Origin: Phycisphaera mikurensis NBRC 102666
GTDB taxonomy: Bacteria > Planctomycetota > Phycisphaerae > Phycisphaerales > SM1A02
Direction of reading: 5' to 3'
DNA length: 41,569 nt
Assembly (NCBI GenBank): GCA_945878575.1
Contig: CAMDUB010000018.1
Span: 1 to 41,569 of the forward strand
Positions 22,616-30,505 of the stretch are shown here, in pieces. The notes beneath the pieces are model-generated. The model did not search any database. It was not told the origin of the DNA and saw nothing but the letters and a program-made list of their open reading frames with translations. The number at the start of each line of letters is the position of its first letter. The stretch's first letter is position 1. Made by a program: the position numbers and the translations under genes.

Positions 22616-23655
22616 GACGCATCCGCTCCAACGAGCACGTCGCGCAGTGACCGTACGACCCGTGCAGGATCCTGCGCGCCGCACACCACCGAACTGACCG
22701 CCACGCCTTGGCAACCGGCCGCTTGTAATTCCCCGATGTTGGCGGGGGTAATGCCGCCGATCGCCAAGTGTGGAATACGCGCGCACTCCGCTAGGTAAGC
22801 GCGCAAATAGTTCGTCCCGCTCGGAGCGATCGCTGGCTTCACGCTGGTGGCAAACATGGCGCCCACGCCACAGACGTCGGCGCCAGCATCACGGGCAGCG
22901 CGAGCTTCCAGGATGGAATGCGTACTGACGCCAACAAGAAGCGATGTTCCCGCCATACGTCGCACATCAGCGATGGACATATCGCCTTGACCAACATGGA
23001 CGCCATCCGCGCCGCACGCAAGCGCGATATCCGCACGATCATTGACCACCACACTCACACCCGCAGGTCGCGCAGCCGCAATCACCATGCGCACGCGTTC
23101 CGCAAGTTCATGTCCTGGCATGTCCTTCTCGCGCACTTGAATGCAATCAGCACCGCCGGCGATCGCTGCGGCGAGTACCTGCTGCCACGGATGAGCACAC
23201 AGCGATTCGGTGAGCAAGACGCACACGCGCCACTGCCGACGCGCGGCGCTTCCCATGCGCATGAGTAGGTCACGTTCGGCGTCGTATCCGCGGTAGCGCA
23301 ATTGCTCCAGCGCGCCCGCTGCGACCGGGTCGATCGTCTTCATGCATTCTTCAAGAGACCGAAGCGCTTCGCCGAGACGCTTGCCCGCGGCGGCCGTCAC
23401 ATGGTGGTGACTTGCACGCGCAGATTCATGCTCGCCGGCGATGACCGTTCCAACATCGTGCGCGGCGTCACGGTTCGCCTCCAGCCAGCCGGTCGGCAGC
23501 ACCGCTAGCGCGCCCTGCAAACCGTGGCGGATTTCTTTGAATTGTGTGCAAAGAGTGGTGTCGTCCAGCACAAACCGTGCGGCGTCTTCGAGCACTCGCA
23601 GCGCCTCGCGCGCACGATTGGCGTTGGCATCCATGGCACGCGCGACCGATTTCAT
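22612..23655 (-). CDS. thiE: Thiamine-phosphate synthase with N-terminal ThiD2 domain
   Basis: The 347-residue protein is a fusion. Residues 1-130 are a ThiD2-type helical domain (MDANANRAREALRVLEDAAR, then LEANRDAAHDVGTVIAGEHE), known in ThiE fusions and linked to phosphorylation of hydroxymethylpyrimidine phosphate. About 145-347 are the ThiE TIM barrel, with IQVREKDMPGHELAERVRM, VVVNDRADIALACGADGVHV-GQGDMS, FATSVKPAIAPSGTNYLRAY and LAIGGITPANIGELQAAGCQG. It joins the pyrimidine and thiazole halves to thiamine phosphate. The ATG at 23655 has TACGCT 6 nt upstream. The 37-bp gap to sod leaves no room for a TPP riboswitch. Confidence 0.93.
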   Translation of the reverse strand: MKSVARAMDANANRAREALRVLEDAARFVLDDTTLCTQFKEIRHGLQGALAVLPTGWLEANRDAAHDVGTVIAGEHESARASHHHVTAAAGKRLGEALRSLEECMKTIDPVAAGALEQLRYRGYDAERDLLMRMGSAARRQWRVCVLLTESLCAHPWQQVLAAAIAGGADCIQVREKDMPGHELAERVRMVIAAARPAGVSVVVNDRADIALACGADGVHVGQGDMSIADVRRMAGTSLLVGVSTHSILEARAARDAGADVCGVGAMFATSVKPAIAPSGTNYLRAYLAECARIPHLAIGGITPANIGELQAAGCQGVAVSSVVCGAQDPARVVRSLRDVLVGADAS

Positions 23656-23661
23656 CCCCAA

Positions 23662-23667
23662 AGCGTA
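23662..23667 (-). promoter_or_regulatory. Candidate -10 box of thiE, leaderless spacing
   Basis: TACGCT ends 6 nt before the ATG. It lies 10 bp from the divergent sod box, so RNA polymerase could not occupy both at once. Confidence 0.45.
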
Positions 23668-23677
23668 GCAGCGTGGC

Positions 23678-23683
23678 TATCCT
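23678..23683 (+). promoter_or_regulatory. Candidate -10 box of sod, leaderless spacing
   Basis: TATCCT ends 9 nt before the ATG; no SD precedes the start. Confidence 0.45.
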
Positions 23684-23692
23684 TCACCTCCC

Positions 23693-24466
23693 ATGGAAAC
23701 CGCTGATCAGCCCACCGGCTCCGCGCCAAACAATTCTGACCGCCGCAATTTCATTGCTGCGTCGATCGGAATTGCCGCGGCAGCCGTTACTGCGGGATCC
23801 ACCAGCGCCGCCACCGTCTTTCAGTCAACCCCCAACGCATCCAAGGAGAAGAAGATGCCATTCACATTGCCAGAACTTCCGTACGCTGAGAACGCCCTCG
23901 AACCAACCATTGATGCCAAGACGATGAACATCCATCGCACCAAGCATCACCAGGCCTATGTTGACAATCTCAACAAGGCCATCGATGGAACGCCGTGGGC
24001 AGCCATGTCGATTGACGAAATCTGCCGCAAGGTCAAGGATGCACCGGACGCGGTGAAGGCTGCCGTCCGCAACAACGGCGGCGGTCATTGGAACCACTCG
24101 ATGTACTGGAAGTGGATGGCCCCGAAGGGTCAGGGCGGCGCGCCGAGTGCAGCGCTCGCCGCGGAGATCGACAAGAGTTTCGTCAGCATGGACAACTTCA
24201 AGATGCAGTTTGCTGACGCGGGCATGAAGCGCTTCGGTAGTGGCTGGGCGTGGCTTGTTCGCAAGGCGGACGGCTCATTGGTGATCAGCAGTACGCCGAA
24301 CCAAGACAACCCGCTGATGGAAGGCATTGCCGATGTCACCGGCACGCCGCTCTTCGGCATTGATGTCTGGGAGCACGCGTACTACCTGAACTACCAGAAC
24401 CGACGCGCTGAATACTTGAAGGCCTTCTGGGACATCGTCAACTGGAACGAAATCAGCAAGGGCTGA
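23693..24466 (+). CDS. sodA: Exported Mn-type superoxide dismutase with Tat signal
   Basis: The 257-residue protein begins with a twin-arginine leader ([18 protein letters not shown]), so it is probably exported folded with its metal. The enzyme proper begins at [10 protein letters not shown]. Metal ligands are His81, His135, Asp224 and His228 ([33 protein letters not shown]). [11 protein letters not shown], with Gln as in MnSOD of E. coli, points to manganese rather than iron, though cambialistic use cannot be excluded. The long Tat leader is unusual for SodA and suits defence against external superoxide. It shares a 37-bp divergent gap with thiE and ends in a strong hairpin. Confidence 0.94.
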   Translation: METADQPTGSAPNNSDRRNFIAASIGIAAAAVTAGSTSAATVFQSTPNASKEKKMPFTLPELPYAENALEPTIDAKTMNIHRTKHHQAYVDNLNKAIDGTPWAAMSIDEICRKVKDAPDAVKAAVRNNGGGHWNHSMYWKWMAPKGQGGAPSAALAAEIDKSFVSMDNFKMQFADAGMKRFGSGWAWLVRKADGSLVISSTPNQDNPLMEGIADVTGTPLFGIDVWEHAYYLNYQNRRAEYLKAFWDIVNWNEISKG

Positions 24467-24487
24467 TCGCACATTGCATAACAACAC

Positions 24488-24519
24488 AAACGCCCCGGTC
24501 ATCTGCCCGGGGCGTTTGC
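24488..24519. terminator. Terminator hairpin behind sod
   Basis: CAAACGCCCCGG and CCGGGGCGTTTG form a perfect 12-bp stem with an 8-nt loop. The T-tract is poor, so it may need Rho or act as an mRNA-stabilising hairpin. Confidence 0.75.
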
Positions 24520-24623
24520 ATTGCTTGACTGATTTGACGAACGCAGCTTGTTGAACACTGAAATCACTGACCGAATTCAATCGAGCCGCGCACGCACTCG
24601 TCGAGATCCGGCGCTCACCCCCA

Positions 24624-25622
24624 TCACCCCTTCTTCGCCTTCTCCTTCGCAATCCGCGCGTCAATCGACTCGATACTGATATCGCCACTGCCCGCGCGCG
24701 GGAAGCCCGGCTTCTGCAAGTACGTGTATGCCTCGGTGCGCAAATGACCCATCATGTCATGACCGCGTCGACGCATTCGCTCAGCGCGCAGTGCACCGAT
24801 ATCGATCGGCGCCACCACCACCTTCGTGAACGGCCCCGGCTCTGCCTGTGCCAGAATACGACCGTCGAAATCAACCACCATGCTGCCACCCGGCCAACTG
24901 AACGGCGGATAGTCCGGCACATTCGCAGCTTGATTCGCTGCCACCACATACGCCGTGTTCTCCACCGCACGCGCGCGATTAAAGAGCGTCCACCAATCCA
25001 TCGGCGCCTGCGCGCCCCATGGATCCATGTACGCACTCACGCGAATCAACACTTCGGCGCCGTTCGCAGTTAACTGCCGAATTGCCTCGGGAAACAGCCA
25101 GTCGTAGCAAATCGCGCAGCCGAGTTTGCCGATCTCCGTGTCCACCACCGGGAAGAGCGGCTCCGAATATCCAGGAATGTCATGCGGGCTCGCATGCACC
25201 TCCCACGGAATCCACGGGTTCACTTTGCGATACTTGCTCAGCACACCATCCGGCCCAATGAGCAGCGTCGCATTGAACACCGCTCCCGGATACTTCGGAT
25301 CTTGCTCAATGAAACTACCGGTCTGCACATACACACCGTTCTGTTTGCAGAAGCGAAGGTACGGAGCGATCACATCATCCGGCCGAAGCGCTGTGTGTTC
25401 CAGCAATTCTTTCACAGTCGTGTACATCGGCGCGCAATGCGCAAACTCCGGGAACACGAAGAGCCGAACATCATGAAACGGCGCGTACCCAGCGAGCGTC
25501 CCCTCCGCCATCTTCACCAGTTGGTCCACCCGCGCCGGCACGTCTTCGCGCTTCTTCAAGGCCGGCAAAGAGGTCTGCATCGCCGCCGCGTAGTACCGGC
25601 AAGAAGTGGGATAGTCATGCAT
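24624..25622 (-). CDS. Carbon-nitrogen hydrolase (nitrilase superfamily)
   Basis: The 332-residue enzyme has the full catalytic triad: Glu59 (LFVFPEFAHCAP), Lys133 (LSKYRKVNPWIPWE) and Cys172 (KLGCAICYDWLFPEAIRQL). The superfamily hydrolyses amides or carbamoyl groups in the cytosol. The RKVNPW...E stretch and the length resemble aliphatic amidase-type and formamidase-like branches more than nitrilases proper, but the substrate is not determined. No ammonia-related neighbours are present. The upstream region carries three copies of TCCTAGAA, the nearest including the likely -10 box. Confidence 0.88.
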   Translation of the reverse strand: MHDYPTSCRYYAAAMQTSLPALKKREDVPARVDQLVKMAEGTLAGYAPFHDVRLFVFPEFAHCAPMYTTVKELLEHTALRPDDVIAPYLRFCKQNGVYVQTGSFIEQDPKYPGAVFNATLLIGPDGVLSKYRKVNPWIPWEVHASPHDIPGYSEPLFPVVDTEIGKLGCAICYDWLFPEAIRQLTANGAEVLIRVSAYMDPWGAQAPMDWWTLFNRARAVENTAYVVAANQAANVPDYPPFSWPGGSMVVDFDGRILAQAEPGPFTKVVVAPIDIGALRAERMRRRGHDMMGHLRTEAYTYLQKPGFPRAGSGDISIESIDARIAKEKAKKG

Positions 25623-25629
25623 TTCAATA

Positions 25630-25635
25630 ATTCTA
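25630..25635 (-). promoter_or_regulatory. Candidate -10 box of the nitrilase-family gene
   Basis: TAGAAT ends 7 nt before the ATG and is part of the first TCCTAGAA copy. Confidence 0.45.
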
Positions 25636-25733
25636 GGAGAATCCCGGCAGGTACGCCGAAAGTGGCGTATTTACCGAAGATTTATGCGCTTTGTACTTTC
25701 TAGGATCACCCCAAAATCACCGATTCTAGGATC
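25631..25733 (-). repeat. Three TCCTAGAA direct repeats upstream of the nitrilase-family gene
   Basis: On the minus strand GATCCTAGAA occurs at 25724-25733 and 25698-25707, and TCTCCTAGAA at 25631-25640. Between the inner pair lies a hairpin TACGCC-GAAAGT-GGCGTA (25652-25669). The 222-bp gap (25623-25844) holds no gene. Confidence 0.75.
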
Positions 25734-25844
25734 GGTTCCGTGTCCGATACCTACACACGGCTGCAACAGAATCGCGAAGGCGGCGCGCATGGAACAGGGA
25801 CGCCTCGGGTTACTCTATCGCCTGCGTGGCCAACAGCAACTGCG

Positions 25845-26654
25845 CTAGTGCATCCCAGCAATCATCGCCTCGAACGCTGCGCGGTTTGATTCCACCGTGG
25901 CTTGCGGTCCCACCACTTTCATGAACACCGTGCGCCCTGGCGCCTGCACGATCGCGCCGAGTTGCATGTAGCCCGGACGCGGTGCCGCTGCACCCATGCC
26001 CATGTAATCGCCCAAACTCTCCACGCGCGAGACTTGCATTCCATTCACTGTGGACTGTGAACGCTTCGACTCCGCCGCTGCATTGCCCGCACGGAACTGA
26101 TTCGCCCAACGATCAAGGTTTGCATCGACCGGACCACCATCACCGGCGAGGAACACGCTGAACACCAACTCCGCAGCGGGCGCGTTCACGCCGAGGGCCG
26201 GTACCGCATATTGCAACGCGCGGAACTGCATTGATGGTGCTGTCCACACCCATGTCACCGGCTTCGGCATGGTCAGGCCGCCAACTTCGATCTTGGTTTG
26301 ATCGCCATCGGGACCACTCACTGCATATCCACCCGCTTGCGTCGCCGCAGCTGCTGCTGCCCCTACACCTGTCGCAGGAGCCGCTGCCGCAACTTGTGCG
26401 GGTGCAGCCGTTGCGTTTGCCGGACCAGCTGCAGCCGTCGGTGCAACCACCGAGCTCGCCGCGCCGCTCCCTGACTTCACCGTCACTGGCGTCGGACCCT
26501 TCGATGCGGGCGCCTTCTCACACCCAGACATCACCGCGAACACCACCGCGGCCACTGCCACCACCACCAACGCTCCGCCAACAACTTTCGCGAAGGTAGT
26601 GACCGGCATACTTGACCCGCATCCGCACGAACTGTTGCTGCAACTTTGCTTCAT
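25845..26654 (-). CDS. Lipoprotein of unknown function, Ala/Pro-rich linker
   Basis: The 269-residue protein has a Cys-rich N-terminal tail (MKQSCSNSSCGCGSS), a hydrophobic segment (VVGGALVVVAVAAVVFAVMSGCE) ending in the lipobox MSGC, an Ala/Gly/Pro linker of about 60 residues, and a C-terminal domain from about residue 118 (VSGPDGDQTKIEVGGLTMPK; VDANLDRWANQFRAGNAAAE; GRTVFMKVVGPQATVESNRA). The C-terminal domain occurs in other planctomycete proteins as I recall, without known function. An ATG at 26609 would give a standard lipoprotein signal, but TATCCT sits 7 nt before 26654, favouring the long form. It is divergent from the amidohydrolase gene. Confidence 0.7.
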   Translation of the reverse strand: MKQSCSNSSCGCGSSMPVTTFAKVVGGALVVVAVAAVVFAVMSGCEKAPASKGPTPVTVKSGSGAASSVVAPTAAAGPANATAAPAQVAAAAPATGVGAAAAAATQAGGYAVSGPDGDQTKIEVGGLTMPKPVTWVWTAPSMQFRALQYAVPALGVNAPAAELVFSVFLAGDGGPVDANLDRWANQFRAGNAAAESKRSQSTVNGMQVSRVESLGDYMGMGAAAPRPGYMQLGAIVQAPGRTVFMKVVGPQATVESNRAAFEAMIAGMH

Positions 26655-26661
26655 GGTTTAT

Positions 26662-26667
26662 AGGATA
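26662..26667 (-). promoter_or_regulatory. Candidate -10 box of the lipoprotein gene, leaderless spacing
   Basis: TATCCT ends 7 nt before the ATG at 26654, within the 25-bp gap to the divergent amidohydrolase start at 26680. Confidence 0.4.
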
Positions 26668-26679
26668 GGCGCGCGCCTC

Positions 26680-28254
26680 ATGCTCCACGCAAGCCCCACG
26701 CTGCCCGCTCGTGTTCGCCTCACCGGTGCACGCTTTTGGACCGCAGATCCCATGAATCCATGGGCTGCCAGCGTGGACATCGCTGATGGCCGCATCACTG
26801 CCGTCGACGCGCCGCCGCGCCCCGATCTCCCCACCATCACCCTGCCCGCGACCGCCGTGGTCACGCCCGGACTCATCGACGCGCACATTCATCTTTCGCT
26901 GGGCGGGCAAACACTCAACCAAATTGATCTCAGTGCCGTGCATTCACGCACGGAGTTTGAGTCGCGCATCGAACACGCTGCCCGCATGCTCGCCCCCGGT
27001 CGCTGGCTCCGCGCCTTCGGCTGGAACGAAGCACACTGGGGCGGCGAACGACCAACGAGCGTATGGCTGCGCGGCGCCGGCAACACGCCGTGCATCGCCT
27101 ACCGCATGGATCAACACGCATGCGTTGTCAACGATGCGGTACTCGCGCTCATCGGCGCCGAGCCATGTCCTGCCGGTGGCGAAATCGTCCGCGATTCCAC
27201 GGGCGCTGCCACCGGTCTGCTTCTTGAACAAGCCGCGTGGCGCTTGGTCAATCCGCGCGTTCCGATTCCGACTGTTGAAGACCGACGCGCCGCACTGCTC
27301 GCCACGTTCCAACACTGCAACTCCTTCGGAATCACCGCCGCTGGCAGCATGGAATACGAATCCGATCTACGCGATGCACACGAGTATCTACGAACCCACG
27401 TACGCGCAGCATGCACTGTGCGCGTCATCGCCACCATTCTTGATCGCGAGTGGCCTGTTGATTTCGCGTGGGGCCGCGCCTTCGCAAACGACGAACTCCT
27501 CGCCATCGCTGGCTGGAAGAGTTTCATTGATGGCACCCTCGGCAGTCGCACCGCGCGCATGATTGCGCCGTATGCAGATGATGCCTCCAATCGTGGCATG
27601 CTTGTTGAATTTGCAGCGGAGGATCCCGATCGCCTACGGACGTGGGCGCGCACCGTCATCGCCCATGGATTCTCGCCCAGCGTCCACGCCATCGGTGATG
27701 AAGCGTTGCGTGTCGCGCTTGACGCTATCGCTCCAGAAGATCACGCACGTATCGCGCGCTTCGAACATTGCCAAACCATGGACGACGCGGAACTCGCACG
27801 TATGCATGGCCGCATTGCCAGCATGCAGCCGCTCCACAAAGCGGATGATGCCCGCGTCGCACCGGCACGCCTTGGCGATGATCGCATGCACACCTTCTTC
27901 CGATTCCGCGATCTGCTCACGGCCGGCGCGCGCCTCGCCTTCGGCAGCGACTGGCCGATCGTCAGTTGCGATCCACGTCTTGGAATCCGCGCTGCAGTGA
28001 CTGGCCTTGCCCTTGACGGCACGCCGTGCCGCACCGACCAGAATCTCACGGTGGAAGAGTCCCTGCGCGCCTATACCTCCGGTGCGGCCGATGCACTCCG
28101 CGCGCCCGCACTTGGCCGCATTGCTCCGGGCTGCCACGCCGATTTCTGCGTATTTACTGACGATCCATTCAGGTGTCAGTGGGCAGACACGTTGCCGCGA
28201 ATCATGGCAACCATCGCGGCGGGCACTCCGGTGTACGGAAGTATCGCGCCATAG
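26680..28254 (+). CDS. Amidohydrolase of the YtcJ-like family
   Basis: The 524-residue enzyme has the urease/dihydroorotase-superfamily metal site: the HxH pair in VTPGLIDAHIHLSLGGQ, the later HAIGDEALRVALDAI and ARFEHCQTMD His residues, and Asp in FGSDWPIVSCDPRLGI. The N-terminal strand set (VRLTGARFWTADPMNP) and C-terminal ADFCVFTDDPF complete the composite beta-sandwich. Family members hydrolyse amide-type bonds (N-acyl compounds, formamides), so substrate is not predicted here. The ATG at 26680 avoids overlap with the divergent lipoprotein gene. Confidence 0.9.
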   Translation: MLHASPTLPARVRLTGARFWTADPMNPWAASVDIADGRITAVDAPPRPDLPTITLPATAVVTPGLIDAHIHLSLGGQTLNQIDLSAVHSRTEFESRIEHAARMLAPGRWLRAFGWNEAHWGGERPTSVWLRGAGNTPCIAYRMDQHACVVNDAVLALIGAEPCPAGGEIVRDSTGAATGLLLEQAAWRLVNPRVPIPTVEDRRAALLATFQHCNSFGITAAGSMEYESDLRDAHEYLRTHVRAACTVRVIATILDREWPVDFAWGRAFANDELLAIAGWKSFIDGTLGSRTARMIAPYADDASNRGMLVEFAAEDPDRLRTWARTVIAHGFSPSVHAIGDEALRVALDAIAPEDHARIARFEHCQTMDDAELARMHGRIASMQPLHKADDARVAPARLGDDRMHTFFRFRDLLTAGARLAFGSDWPIVSCDPRLGIRAAVTGLALDGTPCRTDQNLTVEESLRAYTSGAADALRAPALGRIAPGCHADFCVFTDDPFRCQWADTLPRIMATIAAGTPVYGSIAP

Positions 28255-28265
28255 CGATCAAGTCT

Positions 28266-28288
28266 GCGGACGGCGCAACCGCCTCCGC
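28266..28288 (+). terminator. Hairpin behind the amidohydrolase gene
   Basis: GCGGA-C-GGCG-CAAC-CGCC-TCCGC is a 9-bp stem with one bulge, 12 nt beyond the stop. No T-tract follows, so termination is uncertain. Confidence 0.4.
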
Positions 28289-28343
28289 GAAAGCTGCCAT
28301 TCGTCGCGCAATATGAGAAACATGCGCACCCACCCCACGCGTG

Positions 28344-28349
28344 TACCCT
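28344..28349 (+). promoter_or_regulatory. Candidate -10 box of the M50 protease gene, leaderless spacing
   Basis: TACCCT ends 7 nt before the ATG; no SD is present. Confidence 0.45.
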
Positions 28350-28356
28350 GTCGCCC

Positions 28357-29121
28357 ATGAATTGGTGGGTCCACTCTGCATATGAAAGCGGCGGCATCGT
28401 CTTGCTCTTTAGCTGGGCGTTCTGGGTGATCTTCTCCATCGTGCTGCATGAACTTGCACACGGCTGGGCAGCGATCGCCAACGGTGACAACACGCCGCGC
28501 GAGATGGGTCATATGACCATGAACCCCATCGTGCACATGGGTCGCATGTCGCTCGTCTTCTTTGTGATTCTCGGCATTGCATGGGGACTGATGCCGATCA
28601 ATCCACGTCGATTCCGCCACGAACGTCGCGGCCGCGTATTAGTTGCAGCGGCCGGACCAGCCATGAATTTGCTACTTGCATTCATCACGCTCACTGCTGC
28701 CGGTGCGTGGGTGTGGGCGCGTGCCAGCGGTCGAATCACGATTGCCGAACACACCGCGGACAATATCGCGCAGTTCCTCTTCTGGGGTGGATTCATCAAC
28801 CTCTTACTCGGCGCGTTCAATCTCATTCCGATTCCGCCCTTGGATGGCAGCGCAATCCTCGCCGGCGCGCATCCCGCGCTCGACCGCTTCTACAACACGC
28901 CTGCCGTGCGCATGTACGGAATGTTGGTGGTGCTGTTCTTCTTCTTCGGGGTCATCGAGGTTCCGCTGCAACGCACTGTGCAAACCGCCGCTTCGACCTA
29001 CGTGATCTGGGTAACGGATCGACTGATCGGCCCGGACGCTGGATCGGCGTCCGAGGGCTTCCCTGAAGACGCCGAAGAGCCGGATAACTCCGCTACCGAG
29101 ACCATGCCACCCGGCAATTGA
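28357..29121 (+). CDS. Site-2-protease-type metalloprotease (M50 family)
   Basis: The 254-residue polytopic membrane protein has the zinc motif HELAH (His31, Glu32, His35) in its first membrane helix and the partner motif NLIPIPPLDGSAILAGAHP, whose Asp is the third ligand. It has about five membrane segments and no PDZ domain, as in the smaller YwhC-like S2P group. These proteases cut transmembrane helices, but targets are unknown here. The acidic tail of about 30 residues is cytoplasmic or external. The stop codon overlaps the -35 box of the rpsP promoter. Confidence 0.88.
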   Translation: MNWWVHSAYESGGIVLLFSWAFWVIFSIVLHELAHGWAAIANGDNTPREMGHMTMNPIVHMGRMSLVFFVILGIAWGLMPINPRRFRHERRGRVLVAAAGPAMNLLLAFITLTAAGAWVWARASGRITIAEHTADNIAQFLFWGGFINLLLGAFNLIPIPPLDGSAILAGAHPALDRFYNTPAVRMYGMLVVLFFFFGVIEVPLQRTVQTAASTYVIWVTDRLIGPDAGSASEGFPEDAEEPDNSATETMPPGN

Positions 29122-29146
29122 GTTTGCGCGGGATTTCCGCTACCCT
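29118..29146 (+). promoter_or_regulatory. Promoter of the rpsP-trmD-rplS operon
   Basis: TTGAGT and TACCCT are exactly 17 nt apart. A start near 29153 gives a leader of about 130 nt with no gene in it. This box pair supports TANNNT as the -10 of this genome. Confidence 0.65.
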
Positions 29147-29284
29147 CCTCGATTCTCGCAAACCGCCTGCCGAAGGCGCATCGCACATCGGGCCGAGACG
29201 GCCTGCCCAACGATGCACCCGGCGCGTACGCAGCACAGTGCTGCGCACACGACCGACGCGGACGCTTCCCGAAAGGTCACGACA

Positions 29285-29644
29285 ATGGTCGTCCTTCGTC
29301 TCAAGAAGATGGGCCGCGCCCATCATCCGTTCTTCCGCCTCTCCGCCATGGATAAGCGCGCCCCGCGCGACGGCATGGTGATCGAGGAGCTCGGCTGGTA
29401 CGAGCCCCAAGGTAAAGATGGCAAGCAGATCCACCTGAAGATGGACCGAATTCAACACTGGTTGTCAGTTGGCGCACAGCCATCCGACACCGCAGTCAGC
29501 TTGATCCGCAAGGCGGGCGGCTCTGTGAGCGATAAGGTGCTCTCAGTCGTTCACGCCAAGGGTCGTGCAAAGGCCGACGCCATCCGCGCCAAGAAGGGCC
29601 TGCCGATGGTTCGTGGACCGAAGCCAGAGCCGGCGAAGAAGTAA
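29285..29644 (+). CDS. rpsP: 30S ribosomal protein bS16
   Basis: The 119-residue protein begins MVVLRLKKMGRAHHPFFRL, the bS16 N-terminus, and continues VIEELGWYEPQG and IQHWLSVGAQPSDTAVSLI. A Lys/Arg/Ala-rich C-terminal extension makes it about 30 residues longer than in E. coli. The ATG has AAAGG about 8 nt upstream; an earlier GTG-type frame is not conserved. First gene of the operon rpsP-trmD-rplS, in which the usual second gene, rimM, is missing. Confidence 0.96.
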   Translation: MVVLRLKKMGRAHHPFFRLSAMDKRAPRDGMVIEELGWYEPQGKDGKQIHLKMDRIQHWLSVGAQPSDTAVSLIRKAGGSVSDKVLSVVHAKGRAKADAIRAKKGLPMVRGPKPEPAKK

Positions 29645-29676
29645 TGAGCAGTCTGCTGCTCGAAGGATGAGGTCTC

Positions 29677-30444
29677 GTGCGAATCGATGTCCTCACCCTG
29701 TTTCCCGAAATGTTCGCGCCGGTTCTCGGCGCAAGCATTCCTGGGCGAGCAGCAACTGCCGGTCTTGTTGAGTTCCACGCGCACGATGTTCGCGCCTGGA
29801 GCACCGACAAGCACCGCAAGGTTGATGATCGTCCCTTCGGGGGCGGACCCGGCATGGTCATGATGTGCCAACCCCTCGTCGACGCGGTCGAGGCGGTCGA
29901 GAAGATGGATGAACGAGCAGCATGCCGCGTGCTGCTCACGCCACAGGGTGAGCGTTTGACGCAGCCCCGTGTCGAATGGTTTGCAAAGCAGCCGCGATTG
30001 TTGTTAATCGCGGGGCATTACGAAGGTATTGACGAGCGGGCCGTATTGGAAATGGCTCCGCTTGAAGTGAGCGTCGGCGACTTTGTCTTGAGCGGTGGAG
30101 AGATCCCCGCCATGATGCTGATCGACGCGGTGGTCAGGCTGCTCCCCGGAGCGCTTGGCCACGAGCAGTCTGCGGCTGAAGATTCCTTCAGTCGTCTTGA
30201 CGAGGCGGGACGTTCCCTCCTCGACTGCCCGCACTACACGCGACCGCGCGATTGGCGCGGCCGCAGTGTGCCCGAGGTGCTCCTGAACGGCGATCACGCC
30301 GCGATTGAGCGCTGGAGGCACAGCCAGATGGTGGAGCGGACGCGCGAGCGTCGGCCCGATCTTCTGGAACGACCCCTGGGCGGAATTCCCCGTCCCATGT
30401 CGAAGCCTGTCGACGGTGGCCTGCCTGATGAAGCGCAGGGCTGA
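29677..30444 (+). CDS. trmD: tRNA (guanine37-N1)-methyltransferase
   Basis: The 255-residue SpoU-independent trefoil-knot enzyme methylates G37 next to the anticodon, which prevents +1 frameshifting. Seen are [36 protein letters not shown], the knot [20 protein letters not shown] and [20 protein letters not shown]. The GTG start at 29677 has AAGGATGAGG at 9-18 nt upstream. It lies 32 bp after rpsP. Its own tRNA-binding C-terminal domain is complete. Confidence 0.96.
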   Translation: MRIDVLTLFPEMFAPVLGASIPGRAATAGLVEFHAHDVRAWSTDKHRKVDDRPFGGGPGMVMMCQPLVDAVEAVEKMDERAACRVLLTPQGERLTQPRVEWFAKQPRLLLIAGHYEGIDERAVLEMAPLEVSVGDFVLSGGEIPAMMLIDAVVRLLPGALGHEQSAAEDSFSRLDEAGRSLLDCPHYTRPRDWRGRSVPEVLLNGDHAAIERWRHSQMVERTRERRPDLLERPLGGIPRPMSKPVDGGLPDEAQG

Positions 30445-30454
30445 AGACGGAACA

Positions 30455-30497
30455 CCGGACGGAAGTCCGGAAAGAAAGGAACGACCTACCAAGGTCG
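30455..30497 (+). promoter_or_regulatory. Structured leader of rplS: two hairpins flanking an SD
   Basis: CCGGAC-GGAA-GTCCGG (30455-30470, GNRA-type loop) and CGACCT-ACCA-AGGTCG (30482-30497) are perfect 6-bp hairpins in the trmD-rplS gap. AAAGGA lies between them. When the second folds, the SD is about 9 nt from the ATG at 30506 instead of 25. It could be a binding site for the ribosomal protein itself. Confidence 0.55.
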
Positions 30498-30505
30498 ACA
30501 GACAC

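Noticed and set aside
23656-23692. TPP riboswitch before thiE
   Set aside because: The gap is only 37 bp and the probable -10 box leaves no leader.
29213-29284. N-terminal extension of bS16 from an upstream start
   Set aside because: The extra residues are not bS16-like and the ATG at 29285 has an AAAGG upstream and matches the family start.
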